In this document: positions 26,220-38,995 of the stretch, piece after piece
How the letters are laid out: each line of letters starts with the position of its first letter
Position numbering within the stretch: position 1 is the stretch's first letter
DNA from: Nemophila menziesii
Lineage: Eukaryota > Streptophyta > Magnoliopsida > Boraginales > Hydrophyllaceae
Reading direction: 5' to 3'
NCBI GenBank assembly: GCA_029959085.1
Contig: JARWIR010000031.1
Location: 8,494,001-8,558,000 of the forward strand
Length of the DNA stretch: 64,000 bases
Translations under genes and position numbers: made by a program
The notes under the pieces: model-generated
Told to the model about the DNA's origin: nothing
The model's database searches: none
What the model saw: only the letters and a program-made list of their open reading frames with translations

Positions 26220-26890
26220 TTCGAAAAATAAAATTCCAATTAATTGTTCATTTTCTGTTTTTACATAGCAAATGCTTAAAAGTTAGATTATTTGTTTTAA
26301 TATGTAAATCTAAAATTATAGATAAAGTATATACGGAAACAATATGAAAAATTGGTTATAAAATTCAAATAAACCATAAATATGTGTATAATTTATCAAT
26401 CAACTAATAAATAAGTTAAAATACAAAAATAACTAAAAAGTAACGGAATCGAAATGTGCGGATCGTATAAAATTGAGTTTTTAATCTGCGTCTATAGATC
26501 TCATAACTTTAAGAAATGTCGTCGTATCAATATACACATATCGTCCAATGTGCCCGTGCCTTAAGGCACTTCAAAACATAAAAATTGATTTACTTGTCTA
26601 CTTTCAGTTTTAACATAGAAAATGTTTAAAAGATATGATAATATTTTGTCTTGAATATGTAAAAACCGAAACAATAGATAGAATGAATACGAAAGTGAGA
26701 TAAAAAAATTGGTTATTAAATTAAAATGCACCATAAATCCATGTACAATTTAAACAACTATTAAATAGATTAAAATACGAAAATAATCAAAGAGTATCAT
26801 AATCTAAATGTGTGAATCATATAATCTCGAGTTTTTAATATACGTGCATAAATCTCATAACTCTACAAAGTATCATTGTGTCAACATACA
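26203..26890. repeat. Duplicated Helitron 3' region
   Basis: Two diverged copies of about 340 bp (about 26203-26540 and 26549-26890) both start with cccgtgcc and the hairpin. They share a ttttacatag-like word, attggttat and tctcataact. The inner copy has lost a clear CTAG. Confidence 0.7.
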
Positions 26891-26926
26891 TATATCTGAA
26901 GAACTCAAGAATATTTTTCCATTGAC

Positions 26927-26939
26927 GGGAATCGAACCC
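26927..26939 (-). other. tRNA T-arm-like word
   Basis: The minus strand reads GGGTTCGATTCCC, a perfect T-stem and loop, followed by GTCAATGG. The same follow-on text occurs near 31785 and 38710 in the units. No A box or cloverleaf was found. Confidence 0.35.
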
Positions 26940-26959
26940 AGGTTTGATGGGTGAAATTC

Positions 26960-28410
26960 AAGGTTAAGATTAAGGTTAAGGTTAAGTTTAAGAATAAGGT
27001 TAAGGTTATGGTTAAGGTTATGATTAAGGTTAAGGTTTAGGTCAAGGTCAAGGTTAATTATAATGTTATGGTTAGAGTTAAGGTATAAGATGTAAATTTT
27101 AAGGTTCAAGGTTAAGGTTTAATAGGATATAAGGTTTAAGGTCGAATATTAACGCTATAAATATTTATTTGGTTAAGGTTAAGATAAAGGTTAAGGTTAA
27201 GGTTAAAGTTAAAATTTAAGGTAGTGTTTAAGGTTATATGTTAAGGTTAAGGTTATGGTTAAAGTTAAGGTTAAGGTTTAGGTTTAAGGTTTAAGGTCTA
27301 AGGTTCAAGGTAAAAGTTAAGTTTTAACATTTAGGTTAAGGTTAAGTTTTAACTTTAAAGTTAAGATAGTGGTTATAAAATTTAAGATGAAGGTGAAGGT
27401 GAATGTTATAGTTATTATTTAAGGTTAAGGTTAAGGTTGAAGTTAAGGCTTAAATTTTAAGATTTAAGGTTTAAGGTGTAAGGTTTAACGTTAAATATTA
27501 AGGTTATGGTTAAATTTAAGGTTAAGGTTTAAGGTTTAAGCTTTAAGGTTTAAGGTTTATGCTTTAAGGTTCATGGTTCAATTTAAGATTAATTTTATAA
27601 TTAAGGTTAAAGTTAAGTTGTAACTTTAAGGTTAAATTAAAGGTAAAAAAGTAAAGATGAAGGTGAAGGTGAAAGTTAAATTTAAGATTTAAGGTTTAAG
27701 GTTAAGGTAAAGGTTTGAGGTTCAAGGTTTAAGGTTTAAGGTTAAGGTTAATTTTAAAGTAAATTTTTAAGGTTTAAATTTAAAGTTAAGGTTAAGGTTA
27801 AGGTGAAGGTGAAGATTAAGGTTTATGGTTTAAAGTTTAAGGTGTAGGTTTAAGGTGTAATATCTAAGGTTATGTTTAAGTTTAAGGTTAAAGTTGAGGT
27901 TAATATTATTGTTAAGGTTAAGGGTAAGGGTGAGGGTAAGGTTAGCGTTAAGGATATGGTTAAGGTTATTAGTTAAAAAGTTGAGGTTGAGGTTAAGGTT
28001 AAGGAGTTAAGGGTTAAGTTTAAGGTTAATGTTAAGTTTATGGTTATGGTTAAGTCTAAGACTAAGACTAAGGCTACGACTAAGGCTAGGTATAAGTTTA
28101 ATGCTAAGGCTAAGGTTAAGGCTAAGGTTAAGTCTAAGGCTAAGTCTAAGGCTAAGGCTAAGGCTAAGACTAAGGATAAGGCTAAGACTAAGAGTATGGC
28201 TAATGCTAAGGATAAGGCTAAGGCTAAAGGTAAGGCCAAGGCTAAGGTTAAGACTAAGACTCAGGCTTACGCTAAGTCTAAGGATAGATCTAGGGCTAGG
28301 GTTAAGGAGAAGGTTAAGGTTAAGTTTAAGGTCAATGTTAAGGTTAAATTTAAGTTAGAGGTTGATGTTAAGTTTAATTCAAAGGTTGAGGTTAAGGTTT
28401 AGGTTATGGT
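26960..28410 (+). repeat. TTAAGG array 5 (inside the Helitron, inverted)
   Basis: The hexamers run opposite to the unit arrays. The block order is the reverse complement of theirs, including a GGCTAA-rich part (about 28050-28300) and the spacer at 27141-27175. The open frames here (Lys-rich and Leu/Arg-rich on both strands) only reflect the hexamer. Confidence 0.9.
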
Positions 28411-29212
28411 GCGTGGTTGAATATCATGGGGAATGAGAACAGAGAAGAATTTGGGTTAAGGTTAGAGGTTTGCGGTCAGCGTGGACCAAATACGGAACTT
28501 TTAGATGTCTAATGGAGTGGGATAAGGGACAATTAAGTTTTTATTAGAAAAAATTGATGCAAATAATGTGAAGAAATAAATTAAGGACCAAAGACGATCA
28601 TGCTCGTCTTTTTTGTTGAGGGTCCAACCCATTTAAAAAAGTATTTTATTATATAGATTATAGTCAATTATCAAATAATTTTAATTCTTAATTATCCTTT
28701 AAGTGTTTATAAATTTTAATTTTTTATATGATAGACATATATATTTATTATTCTATGAATTCCATCTTGACTTTATAGTATTCTATAATTTTTATTGGCT
28801 GAATCAATATATGTCTTGTCTTGAAAATTTATTTTTATAAAGTTTAAATGATTTCTGTAAAAATTATACATGTTTGACAATCAAAAATAAAAGAAAACAA
28901 ATTATTTATATATTCTAATGTAAAGTGATTTTTTTATATTGTATCTAGTTAAATTTTCAGTATAATAAATTTTGAATTTTTTATTTTTATTTTTTAGTAC
29001 TTTGTAAATTTTAATAAAAAGGAATATATATTATTAATTATTTTCATGCGTATATAATAATGTATATATATTTTAGTCATGTGTATGTGTATATAATAAT
29101 TGAGAGAATGAGATGAATGGGGGAATTATGAGCTAAATAGGGGAATTATGAGACAAATAGGGAAGTTTGAGGATAAATAGGGAGAGTTAGGTTTCATTCT
29201 GCTTTATTATAT

Positions 29213-29215
<3 letters not shown>
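28411..29215 (-). repeat. Helitron 5' part with two terminus-like ends
   Basis: Going inward on the minus strand, the outer terminus starts at 29215 (TCTATATAATAAAGC). A second one starts at 28657 (TCTATATAATAAAATAC), also preceded by A. Three ggaattatgag-type repeats lie near 29120-29170. Non-coding. Confidence 0.6.

Positions 29216-29272
<57 letters not shown>
29216..29272. repeat. (TA)n microsatellite
   Basis: This 57-bp run is the right half of the target site of the Helitron. Confidence 0.95.
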
Positions 29273-29280
<8 letters not shown>

Positions 29281-31061
29281 ATGTGAAAAGATACATATTT
29301 GCAGATTTTAAAAAAATACATAAATATATTTTCAAAATCAATATACCTATATTTTCATATATTATAAAATAATAAATATATAATATAAAATTTTGCAAGA
29401 TCAATAATATAAATAAATAGATCTATATAAATATTTTAAATACTTAAACATATACATAAATATGGTATAAAACTTTATTAAAAGAATGATGTTTTAAACA
29501 AAAAATTTATTATATAATTTTGGTGTAATAGTAGTGAATCGTAATTAGTTATTATAGTATATAAAAATATGATAAATTAATATTGTTGGAGAGAAATATT
29601 AAATGAAACTGAGAGTTAAGTTTTAGATTGTACATATTTTAATAACTTATTAGCTCGGGTGACAGCAAGTTGAGGTGGGTTTAACTAAAGCAAGGAAAAC
29701 TTATAAATAGTTAGCTTAAAACCCGACCAATATTGGGCCTAAATAAAGAAAATCCTCCATTTTGGCCTTTGCTTTGATCAGTTTACTTTTGGTTCATACT
29801 CAATCATAACTACGACTACTACCACTACTAAATAAGAGTTTATATATGAAATATATAAGCATTAGATATTATCTGTTCTTGAAGACATTTCCAAACAATT
29901 AATTCTACTTCTACAAATATTATAATAATAAAAAGGGAGGGTAATGTGATGTTAAACGAGAATATGAGAAATTTATGGGAATTATGAGAGGTTTGTGGGG
30001 ATTTTGTGTTTTAATAGGAAGAGTTAGGTGTATACTACTTTATTATATAAAAATAAACGAACTAAATGTTAAAAAAACTTATCACATACATATGTAGTGT
30101 GAAACCAATTAAAGATAACCCATCAATGACATATTTCGTATAAATTATAAGAAAGACAGATAATCTCATATATATTAGGTGTAGAACAAAAAAAAAGTCA
30201 TTGTTTACAAATTTAATGTAGAGTTATAACAAGACATATTATTTGTCTAATTTCTTGTGTGAAATCAAATAAACACGGCTTACCGTGAGTTTAACATGGA
30301 CATAAAATAATTTTGCTTGTTCTTTTATTAAAATTAATTTATCTACAAATGTGAAAAATATTTGATTTTGTTACATTTGTGGTATAATAGCACTAAATAA
30401 TTAATTACATAATTAGTATATGAATTTTAGTTCAAGAAACATATATACTTTCAGTTACACATATGTAAAAAAATTCCCCTAAAATAAACAAACTTAAATT
30501 TTACAGTTCAAGTATTTCAAAATGACAATAAACAATTTACATAGATCTATCAAGGGTGACTGCCAATGTGTGTTTTTGAGGCAATTTTAATCCCCAATAA
30601 AAAACATCTTGCTAGATTATTTTTCAAATAATTTACTATAAGTGATAATAAGTACGGACCACTACTAAGTAACTGAGTATTAGCATTATTCATTTCCGAC
30701 CACTACCCACCGACCGACGCTGGCACAACCACCCGGGGAGTACTTATTGATTCATTGACTACAAAGCCATTAAGTATTTATAATATTTATCTTTAAACAC
30801 CATCCACTGACTACCAACACAGCCACCCAGGCGTACTTAGTGATTCAATGAGTACGAAATCACTAAGTACGAAAATCGTGGATTAGAGAAATTAGTAATT
30901 ATGAAAAATTATTGAGTATATTAAGTTAATCTCTAACTATACTTAGACAATCAGCAAAACTACACTCCAAATCATTGAGTATACTTCCTGATTTCGAAAT
31001 ATTACCTAAAAAATGGTACACATATATTTTTATGATTGAACAAATACAAAAATTAATAGAA
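29273..31061. repeat. S2 segment, unit 4
   Basis: Close copy of 3165-4915, with the Helitron-like relic (about 29861-30051) and the CCACC tandem (about 30690-30870). Non-coding. Confidence 0.75.
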
Positions 31062-31375
31062 AATTAGGGGTGGTGGGTTGGGGTGGGGGTGGTGGTGGTT
31101 GTAGTGGTGGGTGGTGTTTTGTTGTGGTAACGGTGGGGTGGTTGTTATGGTGGTCGATGAAGAATGTATGAGGTGGTGGTTGTCATATTTTGTAATAAAA
31201 CAAAAATAAAATAAATAAATAATATATTATGAATATTATATAATAAGAATAAAAAAGAAATAATTATAATAACGTTAAGGGTAATAGTTAAACTAACATC
31301 TATAGTAAGAGGATTTATAATTAATTGGTAATTATCAAATTTTTTTATTTCAAAAAAAATTAACATCTATAATTA
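31062..31375. other. Unique G-rich/AT-rich insert
   Basis: This stretch replaces S3, S4 and part of S5 and has no other copy in the window. It begins with a run of GGT/GGGGT words (to about 31190) and ends AT-rich with two ttaacatctata words. No clear coding; a 73-codon minus frame lacks family features. Confidence 0.55.
31067..31089 (+). other. G-quadruplex motif
   Basis: Four G runs (31067-31070, 31075-31077, 31080-31083, 31085-31089) are separated by loops of 4, 2 and 1 bases, meeting the usual G4 rule. More GG runs follow to about 31190. Confidence 0.75.
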
Positions 31376-32079
31376 TTCGCATATAATAATTATTTTTTTG
31401 TCAAAAAAATTATAATTAATTGGACGATATAATTATATATTTAAAAAAGATAACAACTTCATTATTTTAATGTTGAAAGATTTTTGATACATTTATGTTC
31501 AATTTTTTATGTATTTTTTTATTGTGTTTGTGACTTTTAAAATTATTTATCTTTTACGACTATATATATATATTATTAAATAAACTTATTTAATCGACAT
31601 GTTTCCTCTACTTAAAAGACAATCATGATCAAATTTGAACCCTTGATTTACTAATTTACATTAATTACAATAATTATAATAATTACTTTTTACTAATACA
31701 ATAAAACTTAATTGATTCTAATCCCACTCCATACACACCATACACAATATTCTAAAACATTCACCTAGGAGACTTAGAGACTTAGGTTCGATGCCCGTCA
31801 CTAGAGCAAAACTTATTTTAAAGGCTTACATAGGGGATATGGGTTTGATACCCTATTAATAAAACAAAAGTTTTCCTTTTTCCATGACCCATAAAAGGAA
31901 AACCTTGAATCTTGAACCACACATAATAAAATTTGAATTAATTTTCAAAAAAAATATATGCAAGCTAAATACAAGAAATGTTATATAAGCATAAAATAAT
32001 ATGTACAATAATTAAAAATCATGAACCACATACCTAAAAATATTTTGATATATATTAATATAATAAAAAAAAAATTTAC
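31376..32079. repeat. S5 remnant and pre-array, unit 5
   Basis: It resumes at gtcaaaaaaattataattaattgg as in 6610. It contains two T-arm-like words (ggttcgatgcccg near 31786, gggtttgataccc near 31850). Non-coding. Confidence 0.65.
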
Positions 32080-33526
32080 TTTAACCTTAACCTTAACCAT
32101 ATATTTTTCCTTAAATCTTGAACTTTAAAATTGAAACCTAATTTTCATCATAACCTTAAACTTAACCTCAATTTAAACTTCAACCCTAACCCTAACCTTA
32201 TCCTTACCCTTTAGGTTGAAACTTCAATTCTAACTGACCCAGATGAAAATTGATTATGCTGATATTTGACCTCAAACCTTAAATCTTTTAAATTTTCCAT
32301 AAACCATTACTCCTTAACCCTAACAATAACATTATCCTTTAAGGTTTAAACCGTAATTTATACCTTAACCAAATAAAGATTCATCGCACTTATATTTGAC
32401 CTAAGAACTTAAATCTGTATAACCTGAAACATAAATGCCAAATCATAAACCTCAAACTTAAGCTTAGACTTGACCGTTACGTTAAAATTAACCCTTAGAC
32501 TTGACCGTTACCTTAACCTTAACCTTAACCTCAATCTCAACCTTAACATTAACCTTAGCCTTACCCTTCTCCTTAGTATTAACCCTATCCATAGCTCTAG
32601 CGTTAATCTTATCCTTTGCCTTTGTCTTATAAATAACATTAGTCTTAACCTTAGCCTTATCCTTATTTCAAGAACTAGCCTTAAACTTATCCCTAGCCTT
32701 AACATTAACCATTATTTTATCCTTAACGTCAAATTTAACTTAACCTAAACATATTAAAATGAACCTTATATTTAACCTTAACCTTAACCTTGTCCACAAC
32801 CCTTTACTCCTTAATCATAACATTAATCTCAACCCCTAAACTATAAGCCTTAACCATATCCTTAACCTTATTCTTTACATTGGCCTAACATTAACCTTAA
32901 CCTTAGCCTTAATCTAAACCTAAAAATTAAACTTAAAGTTTGACTTAGCCATGACTTTAATATTAATCTTAATCTTAACCTTGCCCATAACATTTACCTT
33001 ACCCTCATCTTATCCTTAACCCTAACCTAACCGTTGATCTTAATGTTAAACTTAGCCTTAACCTTAAATCTTATACCTTAAACCGTAAACCTTAAACAAT
33101 ACAACTTAGTGTTTTCTTTCTCTTTACCTTAACATTTACCCAAACCTTAAACTTAACCTTAAACATAACCTCAACCTTAAATCTTATACCTTAAATTGTA
33201 AACCTTAAACAAAAAACTTAAGGTATACAACTTAATGTTTACTTTCGCTTTAACCTTAACCATAACTTTAACCATAACCTTAAAACTGTAAGCCTTATGC
33301 CTTAAATCTCACACCTTAAACTTAAACTTAAGCTGAACATTAAAGATTCACCTTAACATTAACCTTAACCTTCAACTTCACATTCATCATAACTTTTTTA
33401 AACTTAACCTTGATCCTTGAACCTTGAACCTTAAACCTTAAACCTTAAATCTTAAACCTTCAACCATAAACCTTAGACCTTAAACCTTAACCTTAACTTT
33501 AACATTAACCATAAATTTAAGTTTTA
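32080..33526 (-). repeat. Degenerate TTAAGG array 6
   Basis: Same layout, with a spacer at 32369-32410 and a CTTAGC-rich middle at about 32540-32700. Includes a few CCCTAA hexamers near 32185. Confidence 0.9.
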
Positions 33527-33531
33527 ATGTA

Positions 33532-33550
33532 ATCCACGACAAAGATGCCA
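33532..33550 (-). other. tRNA-Asp-like primer-binding site, unit 6
   Basis: The minus strand reads TGGCATCTTTGTCGTGGAT, 14 of 19 matches to the expected tRNA-Asp complement. Confidence 0.6.
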
Positions 33551-33558
33551 AAAAAATT

Positions 33559-34905
33559 TGGTATCCCCCTCGGTGTGAGGTAATTTACGCACCCAAGAGA
33601 GTAACTCCCCACAAAATTTTATGGATCATTCCAAGTAGTAAAGTAAAAATTTTATCATCTTTACAGGGATTGTAAAACTTATAGTGTGCATTTAATGACG
33701 TTGAATAGAATATTGGGTAATAATATAATATATATTTGTTTTGGTTTCAATAATTAATAATTTAAAAGATATGAATGCAAATATAAGGACTATCATAGGG
33801 AGGAAACTAGCTCGAGATGATCCAAGTCACCAAAGAACTAAAAGTTAGGCTTAATATAATAAAATGATGTTTACACTTCACACTAACTATGAATCTAGAT
33901 TCCACCTAAGCATTTACTTAATTCAAATAAGTGTGATATTTACTATTCACATTAACTATGACTCTGGAAGACACATAACCTCTCCCATATATTACTACAT
34001 ATTTATTAGACACCGGTGAATTAAACCCTTTAAATTGCAATGTATATTAATTTTATTATATTATAAATAAACACCTCTAATATATAGTTCCACCTTTTAA
34101 TCCCCTTCTAGGGTGTAATTCATAAACTAGTGCTAATAAATTACATGGACTTTATAATAAAATTTTTTTATACAATATAATATGACATACATATAAAAAA
34201 ATATAAATTAGACAAAAACCCTAAATTCATACAAAAAGACGAGATTCATAATTATAGAGTTAATAAGAAATTGTCATAAGCTAATAAAGAGAGTATTTCA
34301 TAAATAATATAAAGTTAAGCATAATCATAACTCTGGATAAAATTTTATAAATAAAAAGTTAAAGTGTCACAGTAATTTGATTATGATGAAGATGATAATT
34401 ACTTGTCATTGCTTTACGCATGACTTTATCTTCAATTGGATTTTGATAATAGGGAGTGAAAAAGTAGTATTATAGTGTAAATTTTATAGCTCTCTATCTA
34501 TGGTTAACATGTGTTTCAAGCTAGTAAAAAACTTAATCTATGGTTTTTTTATAAAACTAGATAGCTTGCGTCATCTCACAAAAACGCTATGTTTATGGTC
34601 ACACACACTAGACTTAATTGACTATCCAATGGTGTATGAAATGGCATCTAACTCATTCCCAATAGGTCTCATCATCACTTTAAAGTTTGTAGCATATTCT
34701 GCAAAAAATATACTCAAAATTAATAGGGTAAGCTTTCATCCTATATTGTATGGTCCAAAATTAACATCATAACCATTAATTATGTTAATAAAACATATGT
34801 CATAGATAAACTAGGTAGTTACTATAATTAGTTTTTTCTTTTCATAAAAATGGGGTATGTCTCATAATACGGTTGGTATTGGACAATCTAATATTAGATA
34901 TAATT
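33559..34905 (-). mobile_element. Unit LTR 6 (5' end truncated)
   Basis: It starts on plus at tggtatccccctcgg. On its own strand it ends with the conserved caatccctgt-type text and GGGGGATACC. The far end breaks near attagatataattattttt, where an S1-type segment follows. Confidence 0.6.
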
Positions 34906-37520
34906 ATTTTTCCAAAAAAAAAATTAATCAGTTGCAAATTTAATGTACAATTATAACAAGACAAATCATTTGTCTAATTTTTCGTGTGATTTCAATGAAA
35001 CACTACTCATCGCGTGTTTATCTTGTATTTAAAACATTTTTTCTTGTTTTTTTATTAAAAATGATTGTTCCAAAAATGTGAAAAATATTAGATTTTATAA
35101 TATTTAATGATGCGAAATGTGTCTACACTTAATGTAACACATAATTTTGTGGCTTATTAATATATTACAGAAGTTAGCATCACATTAGCACGTTAAATGA
35201 AATCTAGAGTGAAAGTAAATTTTATTGGGAAGGTGATCATAAATAATATTGTCTTGTCGATTTTGAATTCAGATGTATTTTTAGACCTATACAAGTACAT
35301 AGATTTTGTGTTATTTTCATATACATGTTGTAATTAACCTCATTGTAAACTACCTAAATTTATTGTCACAAATAATTACATAGTAAGCTTTATTTATCTA
35401 TGTTATAAACTTGTAATCATTCATGAATATTATGTTATATATATCAACAACTAATTAGTTGTGGCACAACTAACTCTTAGCTTGTAATACAACTTAGTAT
35501 TTTAGGAATCGTTTATTATTTTATTTTATTTTCAATAGACGTATAGATGTGTATAATAATGTTTCAACTTTTTAGCCAATAATTTCATCCTTATAAGACA
35601 TGAGTATTACCGATTCCTTTAAGAATTAATATAATTTTACAAAGTCTATACATGATCTTGTAAAATTAGTAAAATTTTGTACAAGAATAAAAAAAAAACA
35701 CCAATGAGTCTATAAATCCTATAGAGTTTTTACAATCAATAAAGATCTTATAGAATTTCAAATGAATACACAATAATAGTTAATACAAATATGAAACAAA
35801 TACCTACATTCTTATTTAATAACATTTAATGAAACTTAATTAATATCGGATACACATGTTGGTTTATAATTTTTCAATGTAAAGTTACATGTACTTTCCA
35901 TAAAACTTAAATTGCAATTCAATACATATGTTTGTGGATTGATCCGTTAATTGTTTCTTACGTTCGTTTTAGAATTATTTTTATTCAATACTATTTAATA
36001 AATCATACCTACAAAAACATATTTTGAAGAGAGATACATTATATAGAAACCAACATAACAGACAAAAAAAATTTCATACACAATTAAAGAACATAAATAT
36101 ATAAATCTATCTATTATATATAGATTTGTTTGATAAATATATTTGTGTTTTTATATATTGAATTAGTAAAATACTTATATATATGTGTGTTTGTAAAAGA
36201 TACATATTTGCAAATTTTTATAAAATACATAAATATATTTTTATAAAATATATGCATATATTTGTGTATATAATAAAATCAACAATATACAAATATATAT
36301 ATAAAATATAAAAAAAATTCAAGTTCTATAGTAAAAGTATATACATCTATACAAAAAATATAGATCTATATAGATATGTTAAAACTTAGACATATACACA
36401 AATATAGTAGAAAAATTTATTTAAAGAATGATGATTTAAACAAAAAAATTAAGTATTACAAAGTAGATCATTCGATATATAAGATAATTTTGGTATACTA
36501 GTATTATATCAATCAATTAGTTATTATAGTGGAAGTTATACAAAAATATGATACATTAATATTGTTGGAGAGAAATATGAAATGAAACTGAGAGTTAAGT
36601 TTTAGATTGTACATATTTTTATAACTTTGGTAATTAGGTCGGGTGACATCAATTTGAGGTGGGTTTAAGTAAAGCAAGCATAACTTATAAATAGTTAGCT
36701 TCAAAAACTGACCAATGTTGGGCCTAAATCAAGAAAAGCCTTCATTTGGTTATTTGTTTTGATCAGTTTAGGTTGGATTCATACTCAATCATAACTACCA
36801 CTACTAAATAAGAGTTTATATATGCAATAAATAAGCACTATATATGACCTATTACAGAAGACATTTCCCAGCAATTAATCCTACTTTTAAAAATTTTATA
36901 ATAATAAAAAGGAAGGGTGATGTGATGTTAATTTTATAATAAACAAGAATATGATAAATTAATGGGAATTATGAGAGGTTTGTGTAGATTTTAAGTTTTA
37001 ATATGAAGAGTTTGGTGTATACTACTTTATTATATAAATACTCGAACTAAAAGTTAAAAAAAATGTGACACATACATATGTAGTGTAAACCCAATTAAAG
37101 AGAACCCATCAATAACATAACTGGTATGAAGTAAAAGAGAGACATAAAGGTGTGAAACCAAAAAAATTAATCATCGTTTGCAAATTTAATATTGAGTTAT
37201 AACAAGACATGTCATTTGTTTTATTGTTTGTGGAAATCAAAGAAACATGGCTTATCGCGAGTTTAACTTGGACATAAAACAACTTTTCTTGTTCTTTTAT
37301 TTGAATTAACTGTTATACAAATGTGAAAAATATTGGATTTTGTGACATTTGAGCTATAATAGCACTTAATAATTATTAAACTATTAGAATGAGGTTTGTA
37401 GTTCAAGAAACATATATACTTACAGTTACACATATGTAAAAAAATTCTCCTAAAATAAACAAACTCAATTTTCACATTTTCAATTAATTGAAAATAACAA
37501 TAAACAATTTACATAAACGA
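34906..37520. repeat. S1 and S2 segments, unit 6
   Basis: Matches copy B of S1 (12721 on), then S2 with the Helitron-like relic (36838-37039). The CCACC part is deleted. Non-coding. Confidence 0.7.
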
Positions 37521-38995
37521 GGGTTGAGTAGGTGAGAGAAGAAGAGTATTTTGAGAGGTGGATTAGACATTCCAAGTGGTAAATGTGAATATTTGGTTTT
37601 ATGTAAGTATATATAGATATGATATTTGGGAGATAATTTTTTTAACTGATTAAATTCTAATAGTTTAACGTTGTTGAGTGAAAACATAATTTTAAAAGGG
37701 GGCTTGGGTCTTGAGGAGATCTCTTCAAGACCCGTTGACAAAGATCTCACCTATAAATTTTGAAATAAGTTGTAATTTAGTCCTTGCTAATATTTCATTC
37801 TATATCATAACATTCATTATAATAAAAGAAATTTTAGTAAAATACTTTGACTACTAAAAAATTGTAGTAATGTTTTATTGGATGTCAAATAATTCTACCA
37901 ATATTAATGGACAACGAATTTTAAAAGAATTTACAACCTCATCAATGACCATGTCATTTCATCACAATCATTTCTTTTTAGGAGATAAATGTTATGATGG
38001 AATGACATGATCACGATTGTAATGTAATCATTTATGTTTCCTAGAAGATTAGAATAAACATGATTGTTAAACCTTTAACGCTGAATCGATGTTTATAAGA
38101 GTTTCAGATAAGGGGATGTATATGTTATAGTTTTCCATAATAGATGTTGTTATGGAAATGTCTAGAAATAGTTGTTGTGTTGATGAAAAATATGAATGAA
38201 TAACATCTATTTATATGTGAAAATATGACAAAAATGGGAATAAACAAGAAGTTTCGGATTTAAAAAATAATTTTGTTTGATTAATATAACAATATATATA
38301 AAAAAATTAATCAATGGTGATAAATATCAGTATATAAAAGAAACAGGTGTGATCGCTTTAGAGTCCTTAAGTCTCTCAACATAAAATATGCCTTATATTT
38401 AACACTTTAGCTACGATGGACGGAATTGCTCCTGAAAACATATAATTAATATTATCGGACTCACTACAATTTAATTATATATTATACTTATACCATATAT
38501 ATATATATATATTAAAATCCAATATCAATCGTACTATTATAGTTATAATTCCATAAAATTAATTTATTGGTCCATTTTATCTAATTATCATTATCAACTT
38601 ACTTTATTAATTGACTCTTATCCCACTCCATACACATACACAATATTCTAAATGTTTTTCATCCTTGCGTGTTGTATATCTGACTTTCACCTAGCAGACT
38701 TAGGTTTAATGCCCATCAATGGAGCAAAACGTATTTAAAAGGCTTACATAGGGGATCTGGGTTTGATTTCATGTTATTAGAACACAATATTTCCTTTTCC
38801 ATGACCCATAAAAGGATAACCTTGAATCTTGAACCACACACAATGAAATTTAAAATAATTTTTTGAAAAATTGTGTGCAAGCTAAATACAAGAAATGTTA
38901 TATAAGCATAAAACATATGTACAAGAAATTAAAAATCATGAACCACAAACTTAAAAATATTTGGATATATGTTATTATAATAAAAAATAACGATA
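37521..38995. repeat. S3, S4, short S5 and pre-array, unit 6
   Basis: Same order as unit 1. S5 is cut at about 38607 (cttactttattaattgactctt), joining directly to the pre-array part. Non-coding. Confidence 0.7.
37931..38028. repeat. Fold-back inverted repeat, second copy
   Basis: Homologous to 5498-5592. Arms centre on catttcatcacaa and tatgatggaatg around tttttaggaga. Confidence 0.65.

Larger units (their letters stand above)
26193..29215 (-). mobile_element. Helitron with an internal TTAAGG array (3,023 bp)
   Basis: The 5' terminus on the minus strand is TCTATATAATAAAGC, preceded by A. The 3' terminus is a hairpin plus CTAG followed by T. Insertion is between A and T of the TA microsatellite, whose two halves flank the element; the empty site is seen at 3131. 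No Rep/helicase coding is present, so it is non-autonomous. From its own 5' end it holds an AT-rich part, a second inner 5'-type terminus, a sequence related to the units' pre-array segment, a CCTTAA array, a T-arm-like word and a duplicated 3' region. Confidence 0.8.

Noticed and set aside
27973..28402. Overlapping frames on both strands (Lys/Ala-rich, Leu/Arg-rich, Leu/Ala-rich)
   Set aside because: All come from the GGCTAA/TTAAGG array in different frames. Several long frames on both strands at once is the mark of a stop-poor simple repeat.
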